From assembly GCA_020355985.1 (NCBI GenBank), contig CP070628.1, forward strand, positions 155,881 to 168,440: 12,560 bases of DNA, read 5' to 3'. The first letter of the stretch is position 1; every line of letters starts with the position of its first letter. Below are positions 1 to 7,894 of this stretch, one piece after another. Source of the stretch: Nitrospirota bacterium (GTDB lineage: Bacteria > Nitrospirota > Nitrospiria > Nitrospirales > UBA8639). Position numbers and translations under genes: made by a program. Under the pieces are notes generated by a model. That model made no database searches. It worked only from the letters and a program-made list of their open reading frames with translations, and was not told where the DNA came from.

Positions 1-44
1 TATAGGGTGTCGTTAAACCTTTCTGAAGCACAAGTGAGGAAACT

Positions 45-245
45 GTGCGAACTTTTGCATGGTGGTTTGGGATGGGGGCCCTGCTGACTTTGGCCATCTT
101 AATGGTGCAAGGTGGGGTGCGAGATTTGCTCTATGGATCCTCTTCGTCTGGGACGTGGGAAGCCGCTCTCTCCATGGGGTTGACTATTTTAGGCGGGGGG
201 GTGTTAGCTGGGTGTGTCGCGGTAATTTTGAACCGGCTAAGGTAG
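45..245 (+). CDS. small two-helix membrane protein, unknown function
   Basis: The 66-residue product has two hydrophobic stretches, about residues 5-22 and 40-62, joined by a short polar Ser/Gly-rich loop, so it is likely an inner-membrane protein with a helical hairpin. The start is GTG at 45, chosen because a GAGGA ribosome-binding sequence lies at 36-40, four bases upstream. It ends at TAG 243-245, and 88 bases later a small zinc-ribbon gene begins on the same strand. A longer frame overlapping it (59-337) reads as low-complexity Trp/Gly/Arg-rich sequence and is taken to be a shadow. I do not recognise the family. A holin-like or membrane-modulator role cannot be told from the sequence. 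The 5' context is cut by the window edge. Confidence 0.6.
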   Translation: MRTFAWWFGMGALLTLAILMVQGGVRDLLYGSSSSGTWEAALSMGLTILGGGVLAGCVAVILNRLR

Positions 246-333
246 ACCTTATAGGGCTTCCTCATTTCACGGGTGGGTTTTTGGCCGAAATGCCAAGATT
301 ATTAGTTTTCAAAAGATTGAGTATGATCTGCTT

Positions 334-516
334 ATGAAATGTCTTCGATGCAAAGGCACCATGCTGGTTGAACGGCAATATACTAAAGTGTCACGTCGAT
401 TTAATGCCAGGTGTGTTAATTGCGGGTTTTGGTTTGACTTGGCGGATGTGTTGCGCTTTTTTAAGCGCGTCCTTGAAAGCGGTTATCAGGGGCAAAAAAT
501 CCGTGAAACTCTCTAG
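334..516 (+). CDS. small zinc-ribbon protein, unknown function
   Basis: The 60-residue product carries two knuckles, C3-x2-C6 and C27-x2-C30, spaced as in a single four-cysteine zinc ribbon. An amphipathic, basic C-terminal helix follows (about residues 35-50). It is probably a cytoplasmic metal-binding protein. Ribbons of this kind often touch nucleic acid or partner proteins, but nothing here fixes the role. The start is ATG at 334, where the sequence opens directly with the first CxxC knuckle. No good Shine-Dalgarno sequence is visible upstream. The gene ends at TAG 514-516 and faces ruvA tail to tail. The regular cysteine spacing is the main reason to call it real. Confidence 0.6.
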   Translation: MKCLRCKGTMLVERQYTKVSRRFNARCVNCGFWFDLADVLRFFKRVLESGYQGQKIRETL

Positions 517-597
517 CTTGTTTTAAAGCCCGTCTGCAATTTTCTTATCTCAGCAATTCGCACTTTTTCCTTTGTCCTAGCAGCGAGTGTTTCCTGA

Positions 598-614
598 TGC
601 CGACGTATTCGGCA
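598..614 (+). terminator. weak candidate hairpin in the convergent gap 517-752
   Basis: A perfect 6-bp inverted repeat (TGCCGA / TCGGCA) with a 5-base loop sits in the 236-base gap between the zinc-ribbon gene and the end of ruvA. It is followed only by AATTT, a poor U-tract, so terminator function is tentative. A second, weaker stem at about 708-722 includes a G-U pair and could serve ruvA on the other strand. Nothing else was recognised in this gap. Confidence 0.25.
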
Positions 615-752
615 ATTTACCAATGAAAAATCCTGTCTCGTCTTCTGCCCGTCCAAGCGACTGTTCTTTTCAAAAAACCAATTAATCAAATAAACTATCT
701 CAAATAGGGTTCCCTCGGAATCGGGTTTCTAAAGGCCCATTTCCTGACCTTA

Positions 753-1364
753 TTATCCTTTGGCTAATTCTTTGAGGGTCGTTCGGATGAGGTCTTCCAG
801 CTCGTAGGTTTCGTTCATTTTAGCTCTGGCGAGATCCATGGCTTTTTTGACTTCGGGGGCGCGGTATCCCAGGTTGATGAGTGCGGAGGAGGCCTCTTCT
901 TGTAGAAAATTGGCAGGTCCTGTCAGAGACGTTGGGGGTTTTTGGGAATCTGAAATCATGATGCGATGGGTTTTGTCTTTTAATTCCAAGACGATTCGGC
1001 TTGCTGATTTTTTCCCAACACCAGGGATGGAACCCAAATTTTCGATATCCCCAGATTCAATCGCCGCACATAAGGCTGGAACGGATAAGGTTGACAGAGC
1101 GCTGAGGGCCAGTTTCGGTCCAACGCCGCTGATGGTGGTGAGAAGTGAAAAAGCCTGTTTCTCTTCCTGAGTGGCAAAACCGAAGAGTTGAATGGTGTCG
1201 TTTCGCCAGTGGGTGGAGACAAAGACTTGCACTGCAGAATTGATGTCAGGAAGGGTGAAATAGGTTGAAAGGGCGATGAACACCTGATAGCCAACGCCCT
1301 GTACCGAAATAACGGCATCTTGCGGTGTTTTAGAAGAGAGGGTTCCTGATAATGAAGCGATCAT
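753..1364 (-). CDS. ruvA: Holliday junction branch migration protein RuvA
   Basis: RuvA binds four-way DNA junctions as a tetramer and recruits the RuvB helicase for branch migration in recombinational repair. From the ATG at 1362-1364 the protein is 203 residues, the usual family length. It opens with the typical MI-x-x-L-x-G start of domain I (OB fold, about residues 1-62). Two helix-hairpin-helix motifs follow at 78-86 (ISGVGPKLA) and 113-121 (IPGVGKKSA), then a flexible linker (about 135-155) and the RuvB-contacting C-terminal domain (about 156-203). A TTG at 1398-1400 would add 12 residues but does not fit the family's N-terminus. No clear ribosome-binding site precedes either start. It lies 113 bases downstream of yebC on the same strand and is probably co-transcribed with it. 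Neither ruvC nor ruvB is next to it. Confidence 0.95.
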   Translation of the reverse strand: MIASLSGTLSSKTPQDAVISVQGVGYQVFIALSTYFTLPDINSAVQVFVSTHWRNDTIQLFGFATQEEKQAFSLLTTISGVGPKLALSALSTLSVPALCAAIESGDIENLGSIPGVGKKSASRIVLELKDKTHRIMISDSQKPPTSLTGPANFLQEEASSALINLGYRAPEVKKAMDLARAKMNETYELEDLIRTTLKELAKG

Positions 1365-1477
1365 GAGGGTAGAGAGCTTATCTGTTTCTCCATAGCACAA
1401 GTGGCCGTGAGAATTGGGAAATGATTGAAGAACCCAGGGAGGGGAAGAAAATGGACAATGAAGGGAAAACCAAAAGG

Positions 1478-2233
1478 CTAGGCACTTTCGGCAGCCATTT
1501 TCTCCATTAGTTCGTCGGATATTTCAAAGTTGGCATGGACTTTTGCCACGTCTTCGTTTTCATCTAAGAGATCCATGAGTTTTAAGGCTTGCTCTGCGTC
1601 TTTGCCTTCAAGTTGAATATGGTTTTGTGGGAGAAAGCTGAGTTCTGACAGGCTGGTTTCAATCTGGGCCTTCTGTACAGCTTCTTTGACGGCTTCGAAA
1701 TCCGCAGGTTCTGAGATAACTTCAAAGCCGATAGGGGTTTGTTTGACGTCTTCGGCTCCTGCCTCCAGTGCCAGGTCGAATAATTGTTCTTCGGTTACGG
1801 GTTGATTCTCGATCACTAACAACCCTTTTTTATGGAACTGCCAGGCCACCGCGCCGGGTTCGGCCATGGTGCCATTATTTTTGGTAAGAATATTTCGAAC
1901 TTCGGCCACTGCGCGGTTGCGTTTATCGGTGGAAATTTCCAGGAGTAATGCCGTCCCTCCTGGCCCATAGCCTTCCAGCATAAACTCTTCAAATTGCACT
2001 CCGGGCAGTTCCCCTGTCCCTCGCTGAATAGCCCGCTTGACCGTATCGGCTGGCATATTCACTTCTTTGGATTTCGCAATGGCTTGGCGTAAGGCAGGAT
2101 TGCCGTCTGGATCGCCGCCGCTTCGAGCAGCAATGGAAATTTCGCGGATGACTCGCGTGAAAATTTTTCCTCGCTTGGCATCTTGTGCCCCTTTATGCCG
2201 CTTAATTGTCGACCAATGGCTATGCCCACCCAT
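1478..2233 (-). CDS. yebC: YebC/PmpR/TACO1 family protein
   Basis: The 251-residue product matches the family in length and begins with the hallmark GGHSHW...KRHKGAQDAKRGKIFT (residues 2-25), followed by the GGDPDGNPALRQAI block. It also has the central VRNILTKNNG stretch and an acidic C-terminal domain. Members have been described both as DNA-binding transcriptional regulators and, more recently, as translation factors that relieve ribosome stalling; the sequence does not decide between these. The start is ATG at 2231-2233, with AAGGGA about 13 bases upstream, which is rather distant. The gene heads a minus-strand unit with ruvA and is divergent from fmt across a 206-base gap. In many bacteria yebC sits directly before ruvC, so linkage to ruvA fits, but ruvC itself is missing here. 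Confidence 0.95.
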   Translation of the reverse strand: MGGHSHWSTIKRHKGAQDAKRGKIFTRVIREISIAARSGGDPDGNPALRQAIAKSKEVNMPADTVKRAIQRGTGELPGVQFEEFMLEGYGPGGTALLLEISTDKRNRAVAEVRNILTKNNGTMAEPGAVAWQFHKKGLLVIENQPVTEEQLFDLALEAGAEDVKQTPIGFEVISEPADFEAVKEAVQKAQIETSLSELSFLPQNHIQLEGKDAEQALKLMDLLDENEDVAKVHANFEISDELMEKMAAESA

Positions 2234-2294
2234 ACCAGCGATTTTTTCCCTTAATTTATGGGGTGAAGAGTGTCTGAATATACCTCAGCGTGGG

Positions 2295-2324
2295 CTTCTA
2301 TCACAGTATTTGAAAGAGAGTCAA
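2295..2324 (-). promoter_or_regulatory. candidate promoter for yebC-ruvA
   Basis: On the minus strand, TTGACT (2324-2319) is followed after 18 bases by TAGAAG (2300-2295), matching the -35 and -10 consensus at five and four of six positions. Transcription would start about 60 bases before the yebC ATG. It overlaps the plus-strand fmt promoter candidate. This is a consensus match only. Confidence 0.3.
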
Positions 2325-2338
2325 CGGACTTATATATT
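2310..2338 (+). promoter_or_regulatory. candidate sigma-70 promoter for fmt
   Basis: TTGAAA at 2310-2315 and TATATT at 2333-2338 each match the housekeeping consensus at five of six positions, with the ideal 17-base spacer. The predicted transcription start is near 2345, giving a leader of about 95 bases before the fmt ATG. This is the best promoter match seen in the window. It lies in the only divergent gap, where a promoter is expected. Confidence 0.5.
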
Positions 2339-2439
2339 GGGAAATCTTGTCGAAGAGATACGAGAGTGGTTGTTCTTCTCCGATGGAGGTTATATGGTAA
2401 TCTGTTTTTCATTTATTGTTGAATCCAAGGAAGAAAATC

Positions 2440-3408
2440 ATGCGTGTGGTGTTTATGGGAACCCCTGAGTTTGCGGTTCCAACACTTCAACATCTCGTCA
2501 ATTCGGAGTTTTCAGTCGTCGGGGTGGTATGCCAACCTGATCGCCCCAGTGGGCGAGGAAAAAAAATCCAGTTTGGCCCTGTAAAAACTCTTGCTCTGGC
2601 TCAGAATCTCCCGGTTGTCCAACCAGAGAAGATGAAACATCCTTCATTTTTGGAGACCCTTCAGTCATGGAATCCGGATGTTATAGTGGTGGCCGCATAT
2701 GGACGAATTTTACCTCAGGTCATTCTTGATCTTCCCCCAAAAGGCTGTCTGAATGTACATGGCTCCCTGTTGCCCAAATATCGAGGGGCAGCCCCTATTC
2801 AATGGGCCGTCATCAATGGGGAAACAGAAACAGGAGTCACCATCATGGTGATGGATGCGGGCATGGATACTGGCGCTATTCTTGATCAAGCCGTGGTGCC
2901 TATATCTGCAGAAGACACCGCAGGGGATATAGCAGTTCGAATGGCAGAGGTGGGCGGGAGCCTCGTGGTTTCCACTCTTCGGAAGTGGGCTAAAGGGATG
3001 TTGACCCCTCAACCGCATAACTAATCTAAAGCGACTCTCGCACCTATTCTCAAGAAAGAAGATGGGTTATTAGATTGGAGTCAATCTGTTCCCACCTTAG
3101 CGAATCGTGTACGAGGCTTGTCTCCCTGGCCTGGTGCTTTCACCTTTGTGAATGGGGAGCGCTGGGGAATCTGGAAGGTTCAGATAGAGGAACATGGCGG
3201 GAATGCTGCATTGCCCTCGAAGCATAATTCCTGTGTGCCGGGAACGATCATTGGAGTCACTAAAAATGCGATCCTCGTTCAGACAGGCCAGGGGGTGTTG
3301 CGTCTCCTAGAAATTCAACCGGCGAATAAGAAACGAATGGCCGTGGCCGATTATGTCGTTGGTCATCACATTGATGTGGGAATTCGGTGTGTGGGGAAAA
3401 GCGGGTAA
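2440..3408 (+). pseudogene. fmt: methionyl-tRNA formyltransferase, interrupted by an in-frame TAA
   Basis: Fmt transfers a formyl group from 10-formyl-tetrahydrofolate to Met-tRNA(fMet) for initiation. The ATG at 2440 has AAGGAAG just upstream (2428-2434 region) and gives the canonical N-terminus MRVVFMGTPEFAVP. The catalytic domain is intact: N105, H107, the SLLPKYRG loop at 109-116 and D143 in GMDTG correspond to the known active site. Codon 195 (3022-3024) is TAA. Directly after it, in the same frame, come residues 196-322 of a normal Fmt: the linker (ATLAPILKKEDG, then LDW), the RxLSPWPGAF start of the C-terminal OB-fold domain, and QPANKKRM. The intact reading would be 322 residues, close to the family norm. 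The only in-frame start after the stop is TTG at 3118, already inside the C-domain, so a separate second protein is unlikely. A CAA, GAA, AAA or TAC/TAT codon changed by one base would explain it. It may be a sequence error, a damaged gene or a readthrough site. Confidence 0.9.
3022..3024 (+). other. in-frame TAA inside fmt
   Basis: This ochre codon falls after ...TPQPHN and before SKATLAPILKK, in the inter-domain linker of Fmt. Frame is kept exactly on both sides (582 bases before it and 384 after it, both multiples of three), so no insertion or deletion is needed to explain it. Confidence 0.9.
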
Positions 3409-3509
3409 GAGAACCAGACGAGAACCATCTGACGATTCTTCCCAGTCTTGCAAAATTTTAAGAATGAAGTTCGCCCACGACATATCATTAGGATGAAAAG
3501 GGGAAGCCA

Positions 3510-3824
3510 ATGAGTGATGAAACGTCAGAGTTGGTGGCCTATATTCAAAGCCAAATAGAGGAAATAACCACCATCCACGCCCAAGCGGAGAAAGCCCTTA
3601 ATGCGGTGCAGGGGAAGGATCATGTCACGAAATGGAAACGAAAAGTAATCGAGGGCCTCGCCCCATTCGTGAGCCCGGAATACCTTCAGCACATCACCAA
3701 GGAGTGGTTGGAAACGACCTACTTTGTTGGGGACGTCTTCGATGAATTAGCTGATGAAGTGGATATGTGCCGCCGACACCTTAAAAAATTGGTCAAAGAT
3801 ATTCAAACCACCGGCATTCCTTAA
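3510..3824 (+). CDS. 104-residue helical protein, unknown function
   Basis: I do not recognise this family. The product is soluble, highly charged and predicted mostly helical, with an N-terminal heptad-like stretch (about residues 5-35) rich in Glu, Gln and Ile. A Trp/Tyr-containing middle follows (VSPEYLQ, KEWLETTYFVGDVFDELADEVD), then a basic tail. There is no signal peptide or membrane segment, so it should be cytoplasmic. The ATG at 3510 has a good AGGGGA ribosome-binding sequence six to ten bases upstream, and the gene ends in TAA. It lies 101 bases after fmt and 53 bases before rsmA on the same strand, between two translation-related genes. A role in translation is possible by association only. 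Confidence 0.75.
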   Translation: MSDETSELVAYIQSQIEEITTIHAQAEKALNAVQGKDHVTKWKRKVIEGLAPFVSPEYLQHITKEWLETTYFVGDVFDELADEVDMCRRHLKKLVKDIQTTGIP

Positions 3825-3877
3825 ACCTGCTTCCCAGAGAATGATGATATGGCATTTTTCAACCAGCTCTCCGTCTA

Positions 3878-4675
3878 ATGGCATCGTTTCCTCCATTTCC
3901 CCGCAAACGGCTGGGCCAGCATTTCCTTATTGATCCCAATCTGCTTAGAAAAATTGTCAGTCTGGCAGACATCCAACCTTCATCTTCTGTGTGCGAAATT
4001 GGACCGGGTGGAGGTGCGTTGACTCGTTTGTTGTGTCAGACCGCCAAACAGGTGCTGGCCTTGGAGGTGGATCCACGAATGGTGAAATTTTTGAAGACCG
4101 AATTGGCTGGCTACCCTAATCTCGAGGTTCAAGAACAGGATGTGCTCGGATATTCATTCAAAGATCTTCCAGACGACACCATCATTGTTGCCAATCTGCC
4201 CTATAATATTTCGACGCCCATTATGTTTCGATTGTTAGAGGCACAACAGAAAATTTCCCGTATGGTGTTGACCATTCAATTGGAAGTGGCGCAAAGGTTA
4301 GTGGCCAAGCCGAGTACCAAAGATTATGGGGTGCTTTCCGTGATGGTGCAGCATTTGGCCGAGGTGACTTTCGGTTTTAAGGTATCCAGAAAATGTTTTC
4401 GCCCCGTTCCGAATGTGGACTCCGGTGTTGTGCGACTGGATATTCGCGAGGGTCATCCGGAAATACCAGAAAATCTAGCCCGCTTCCAACGTGTCGTCCG
4501 TGTGGCTTTCGGCCAGCGCCGCAAAACCCTCCTCAATGCCTTTCGGGCAGCCAATATCTCTGATGAATGCCTACATCGTGCCCAACAGGATACAGGGATC
4601 TCTCTCACTCGCCGAGCCGAAACCTTGTCGGTAGAAGAGTTTGAACATTTGAGCAAGGCCTTGCCTTCCTTTTAA
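3878..4675 (+). CDS. rsmA: 16S rRNA (adenine1518/1519-N6)-dimethyltransferase RsmA (KsgA)
   Basis: RsmA dimethylates two adjacent adenines in the 3' hairpin of 16S rRNA during late small-subunit assembly. The 265-residue protein has the usual family length. Visible motifs are GQHFL at 13-17, the SAM-binding EIGPGGG at 40-46, the acidic ribose contact ALEVD at 61-65, DVL at 88-90, and the catalytic NLPYNIS at 106-112, typical of adenine N6 methyltransferases. The C-terminal part carries FRPVPNVDSGVVRL and AFGQRRKTLLNAFR, both conserved in KsgA. The ATG at 3878 has no clear ribosome-binding site, but the start matches family alignments (RKRLGQHF close to the N-terminus). It follows the 104-residue gene and precedes ftsK on the same strand. 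Confidence 0.97.
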   Translation: MASFPPFPRKRLGQHFLIDPNLLRKIVSLADIQPSSSVCEIGPGGGALTRLLCQTAKQVLALEVDPRMVKFLKTELAGYPNLEVQEQDVLGYSFKDLPDDTIIVANLPYNISTPIMFRLLEAQQKISRMVLTIQLEVAQRLVAKPSTKDYGVLSVMVQHLAEVTFGFKVSRKCFRPVPNVDSGVVRLDIREGHPEIPENLARFQRVVRVAFGQRRKTLLNAFRAANISDECLHRAQQDTGISLTRRAETLSVEEFEHLSKALPSF

Positions 4676-4775
4676 GTTTCCTCTGTTCCATAAATTATCC
4701 ATCTCTTTTTAATCGCTGTAGGAATGGTGTGCGGGTTGTTTGCTCAATAGAAACCCTTATGGTACGATTTTTTAT

Positions 4776-7157
4776 ATGAGTATTTTCCCGAGTAAAAAGG
4801 TGGTCAAAGGTAAACAGCCGTCGCGAGAGTTTTCCTCATTAACCATTCAAATTGTTGGGATTTTTCTGGCTACGGTTGGGATTTTGTGTTTGTTGAGTAT
4901 TCTCACATTTTCGCCTGGAGACCCGGTTCTATTTTTCCCGCATTCTTCGTCTGATGGTGCGCTGAATAATGCTGTTGGTCTGATGGGCTCTACAGCGGCT
5001 TTCTCCCTATTTACAGTAGTAGGTGGTGGGGCGTTTGTGGTGCCCCTCTTATTTGTGGGTTTTGGGCTCAATGCGCTTTGGTCGGAACGGTGGCAGGTGA
5101 CCATTGGTGGATGGGTGGGGTCATTGCTAGCCATCCTGTCTGTGAGCGCTTTGCTGCACTTACATTCTTCTACTATTACCCAGGCTGATGCGTCTGGCCA
5201 CTTGTCTGGTGGGTTCGTTGGGCAAGGGGTCGCGGAAATATTGGGTACCTACTTTGGGGCTACTGGGGCCACGATTATTTTAGGAGCTATGTTATTGGTT
5301 GCCTTCTTATTGCTGGTGCCTGTGTCTCTTGCGCAAATGGCTCGCGGCATGATTGCCTTTGTGGGGCGTTTTCGGGATCGCCTGGTTGGATCCCTTGTGG
5401 CAATCAAAGATCGTGAATGGTGGGTGCCGGATACCGAACCCAAAAAAAACAAATCCATACGCATTAATCGGGAATTGGCTGCACGTGGAGGGATTGGGAA
5501 TCTGGGTTTGGATTCCATCATCGAATTGCCCAAAGGGTCAAAGGCCGAATTGGATTCGAGCCCAACTCTGTCAGATGCCGAGCCATGTCTTGCTTTGACT
5601 GACCAATCGGACAATGGCTATCTGGTGCGCAAAACCGTAGGGGAAGCTTACCAAATGCCTTCGCCTGCAGATCTTCTGGATACACATGCAGCACGAGCTA
5701 CCCATCAGACGGATGCAGTCTTGAAATCCCAATCCGACATTCTGGTAAAGACCCTGGCCAGCTTTGGGATTGAAGGAAGCGTGACCGATGTGCATCCCGG
5801 GCCGGTGATTACGATGTATGAATTTGCACCGGGGCCTGGCATTAAGGTCGCACGTATTGTGAATTTATCAGATGATTTAGCGATGGCATTGAAAGCCTTG
5901 AAGGTTCGGGTTGTGGCGCCGCTGCCTGGAAAATCGACCGTTGGGATTGAAGTGCCGAATCCACAGCGGGAAACCGTGGGCTTGAAAGATATGTTGACCT
6001 CTGAGGTGTTTGTTCGAGCGCGATCCAAATTGGCGCTAGCCCTGGGCAAGGATATTTATGGGCGGCCTGTCGTCACTGATCTGCGCACCATGCCGCATCT
6101 GCTGGTAGCTGGTGCGACCGGCTCGGGCAAAAGTGTGGGGTTAAATTGTTTGTTATTGAATATTCTGTTCACGGCCCATCCTGATGAGGTCAAGCTTCTC
6201 TTGGTGGATCCTAAAGTTTTGGAGTTGCAAGTGTATGATGGGATTCCCCATCTTATCCGACCGGTGATTACCAATCCTAAGGAAGCAGCCAGGGGCCTGA
6301 GTTGGGTGGTGCAAGAAATGGAACGGCGCTATCGCATATTGGCCGAACTGGGTGTCCGGAATATTGATGCCTATAATCGGAAAGTGGTAGAGCTTCAAGA
6401 GGCTAGCTCAACCGGTCACAGAAAAAAAACGAAGCTAACCAAAGGGCAGTCAATGGATGTAGATGAGGCGCCTGGCTTAGAGACCTCCATTGAGGAACGT
6501 ACGACGTTACCGTATATCGTCGTGGTGATCGATGAATTTGCCGATCTGATGATGGTTGCACCGAAAGATATTGAGGATCGCATTGCCCGACTTGCGCAAA
6601 TGGCAAGGGCTTCTGGGATCCATCTCATTTTAGCGACTCAGCGGCCTTCTGTAGATGTGGTGACGGGGATCATCAAGGCCAATTTCCCTGCGCGCATTGC
6701 GTATCAAGTGTCCTCGAAAACTGATTCGCGGACGATTTTGGATGCCAATGGTGCCGAGAGTCTATTGGGGAAAGGGGATATGCTGTTTTTAGCTTCAGGG
6801 ACAGGGCGCATTGTTCGGCTGCACGGGCCGTATGTTTCGGATGATGAAGTTAGGAATGTAGTGGAATGGGTCAAATCGCAGGCGGCTCCAATTTACGATG
6901 AAGCGGCCTTGGCGGCGGTACAGGAATCACCTGCCGAAGATCAGGAGTCGGATGAAACCTATGAACGGGCGAGAGAATTGGTGATGACGACGGGGCAGGC
7001 CTCAGCTTCATTTATTCAACGACGGTTACGTGTAGGCTACCCTCGTGCGGCCCGGATGATTGAGCAGATGGAATCAGAAGGTTTAGTGAGTGCACCTGGT
7101 CGTGATGGGCGACGGGAGGTGTTGGCCCGAGGAACTGCCACGGCGGAGATTGGATGA
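4776..7157 (+). CDS. ftsK: DNA translocase FtsK
   Basis: FtsK is a septal, membrane-anchored hexameric motor that pumps DNA and aids chromosome dimer resolution at division. From ATG 4776 it is 793 residues. Four hydrophobic segments (about 21-45, 70-102, 109-129, 163-186) form the N-terminal anchor. A short polar linker (about 200-300) follows, much shorter than in E. coli FtsK. The motor has Walker A GATGSGKS at 446-453, Walker B with D586-E587 in VVVIDEFADLMM, and the ATQRPSVDVVTG and SKTDSRTILD motifs. A winged-helix gamma domain (about 726-793, with RRLRVGYPRAARMIEQME) should read the polar KOPS-like sequences. An in-frame TTG at 4740 would add 12 residues. Neither start has a convincing ribosome-binding site, so the start is uncertain. 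Its TGA overlaps the lolA ATG (ATGA), implying translational coupling. Confidence 0.96.
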   Translation: MSIFPSKKVVKGKQPSREFSSLTIQIVGIFLATVGILCLLSILTFSPGDPVLFFPHSSSDGALNNAVGLMGSTAAFSLFTVVGGGAFVVPLLFVGFGLNALWSERWQVTIGGWVGSLLAILSVSALLHLHSSTITQADASGHLSGGFVGQGVAEILGTYFGATGATIILGAMLLVAFLLLVPVSLAQMARGMIAFVGRFRDRLVGSLVAIKDREWWVPDTEPKKNKSIRINRELAARGGIGNLGLDSIIELPKGSKAELDSSPTLSDAEPCLALTDQSDNGYLVRKTVGEAYQMPSPADLLDTHAARATHQTDAVLKSQSDILVKTLASFGIEGSVTDVHPGPVITMYEFAPGPGIKVARIVNLSDDLAMALKALKVRVVAPLPGKSTVGIEVPNPQRETVGLKDMLTSEVFVRARSKLALALGKDIYGRPVVTDLRTMPHLLVAGATGSGKSVGLNCLLLNILFTAHPDEVKLLLVDPKVLELQVYDGIPHLIRPVITNPKEAARGLSWVVQEMERRYRILAELGVRNIDAYNRKVVELQEASSTGHRKKTKLTKGQSMDVDEAPGLETSIEERTTLPYIVVVIDEFADLMMVAPKDIEDRIARLAQMARASGIHLILATQRPSVDVVTGIIKANFPARIAYQVSSKTDSRTILDANGAESLLGKGDMLFLASGTGRIVRLHGPYVSDDEVRNVVEWVKSQAAPIYDEAALAAVQESPAEDQESDETYERARELVMTTGQASASFIQRRLRVGYPRAARMIEQMESEGLVSAPGRDGRREVLARGTATAEIG

Positions 7158-7837
7158 AGAGGTTAAACGTGTTGAGGCGTATCGTTTTCGGTGCAATTGT
7201 TGTTCTGGGTTATGGAGTGAGCGCCTTGGCCTCCAATGTTGACGATGTGGTTGGTCGTGTTGACGATCGCTATGCCAAGACTCAGGATTTGCAAGGTGAG
7301 TTCACCCAAGAAACGATTATTGAAGGATTTGAAACCGGGTTTAAGTCGACGGGACGGTTTTATTTAAAAAAGCCTGGTCTTTTACGATGGGATTATCTTG
7401 AGCCGTCGAAAGAGCATATTTATGTGGATGGTGATGAGGTCATGATGTATGTCCCTGAACATCAACAAGTGGTGAAGGGTACTCTGACGCAAATCGCGGC
7501 CTCAAAAGGTCCCCTAGCACTGCTTTTGGGTGTGGGGAAACTTTCGAAACAATTTACGGTCCTGGAGTCTCCTGAGGTTTCTAGCGACTCCCAACAAATA
7601 CCGGATCTGACTTTAATCCCTAAGCCGGATGGAGATACGGTCCCAACGATCAAAAAAATCTTGCTGCAGTTATTCACTGATTCGTATCTCATTAAAGCTA
7701 TTACCATCTTTGAAACGAGCGGGAACGTTTCTCGAGTACATTTTGATCATATTCAGGTGAACCAAGGGCTTTCACCCAATCTGCTGAAGTTTACTCTTCC
7801 ACCGGATGTGGTGGTGGTTGATTTTCCTACCTTTTAG
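7154..7837 (+). CDS. lolA: outer-membrane lipoprotein carrier LolA
   Basis: LolA is the periplasmic chaperone that ferries lipoproteins from the LolCDE complex to the outer membrane. The 227-residue precursor has a signal peptide (basic MKRLNVLRR, hydrophobic core, likely cleavage after A26 in SALA-S). The mature part carries the family's FxQ start (GEFTQET, 48-54), the signature GRFYLKKPGLLRWDY at 67-81, the DGDEVMMYVPEHQQV strand pair and a C-terminal VDFP stretch. Its ATG overlaps the ftsK stop by four bases. Linkage of ftsK and lolA is common in Gram-negative bacteria and supports the call. Its presence implies a Lol pathway, consistent with the lipoprotein gene at 10625. Confidence 0.93.
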   Translation: MKRLNVLRRIVFGAIVVLGYGVSALASNVDDVVGRVDDRYAKTQDLQGEFTQETIIEGFETGFKSTGRFYLKKPGLLRWDYLEPSKEHIYVDGDEVMMYVPEHQQVVKGTLTQIAASKGPLALLLGVGKLSKQFTVLESPEVSSDSQQIPDLTLIPKPDGDTVPTIKKILLQLFTDSYLIKAITIFETSGNVSRVHFDHIQVNQGLSPNLLKFTLPPDVVVVDFPTF

Positions 7838-7894
7838 AGAAGCATGTCTGATTGGTGCGGAGGCTCAGCGAATTGCCAAGAAGGATGAACAGAA

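Noticed and set aside
59..337. 92-residue plus-strand frame
   Set aside because: It overlaps the better-supported 66-residue gene in another frame and has no ribosome-binding site or recognisable pattern.
517..752. Possible small RNA in the convergent gap
   Set aside because: No promoter pair or stable GC-rich structure with a terminator could be seen.
2037..2468. 143-residue plus-strand frame across the yebC start and the divergent gap
   Set aside because: It is antisense to conserved yebC codons and its composition looks random.
3118..3408. Separate gene encoding the Fmt C-terminal domain
   Set aside because: The only in-frame start is TTG inside the domain, with no ribosome-binding site, and the residues before it are also Fmt-like.
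6388..6510. Polar, Lys-rich segment between Walker A and Walker B of FtsK as a foreign insertion
   Set aside because: E. coli FtsK carries a polar segment of similar length at the same place, so this is normal variation.
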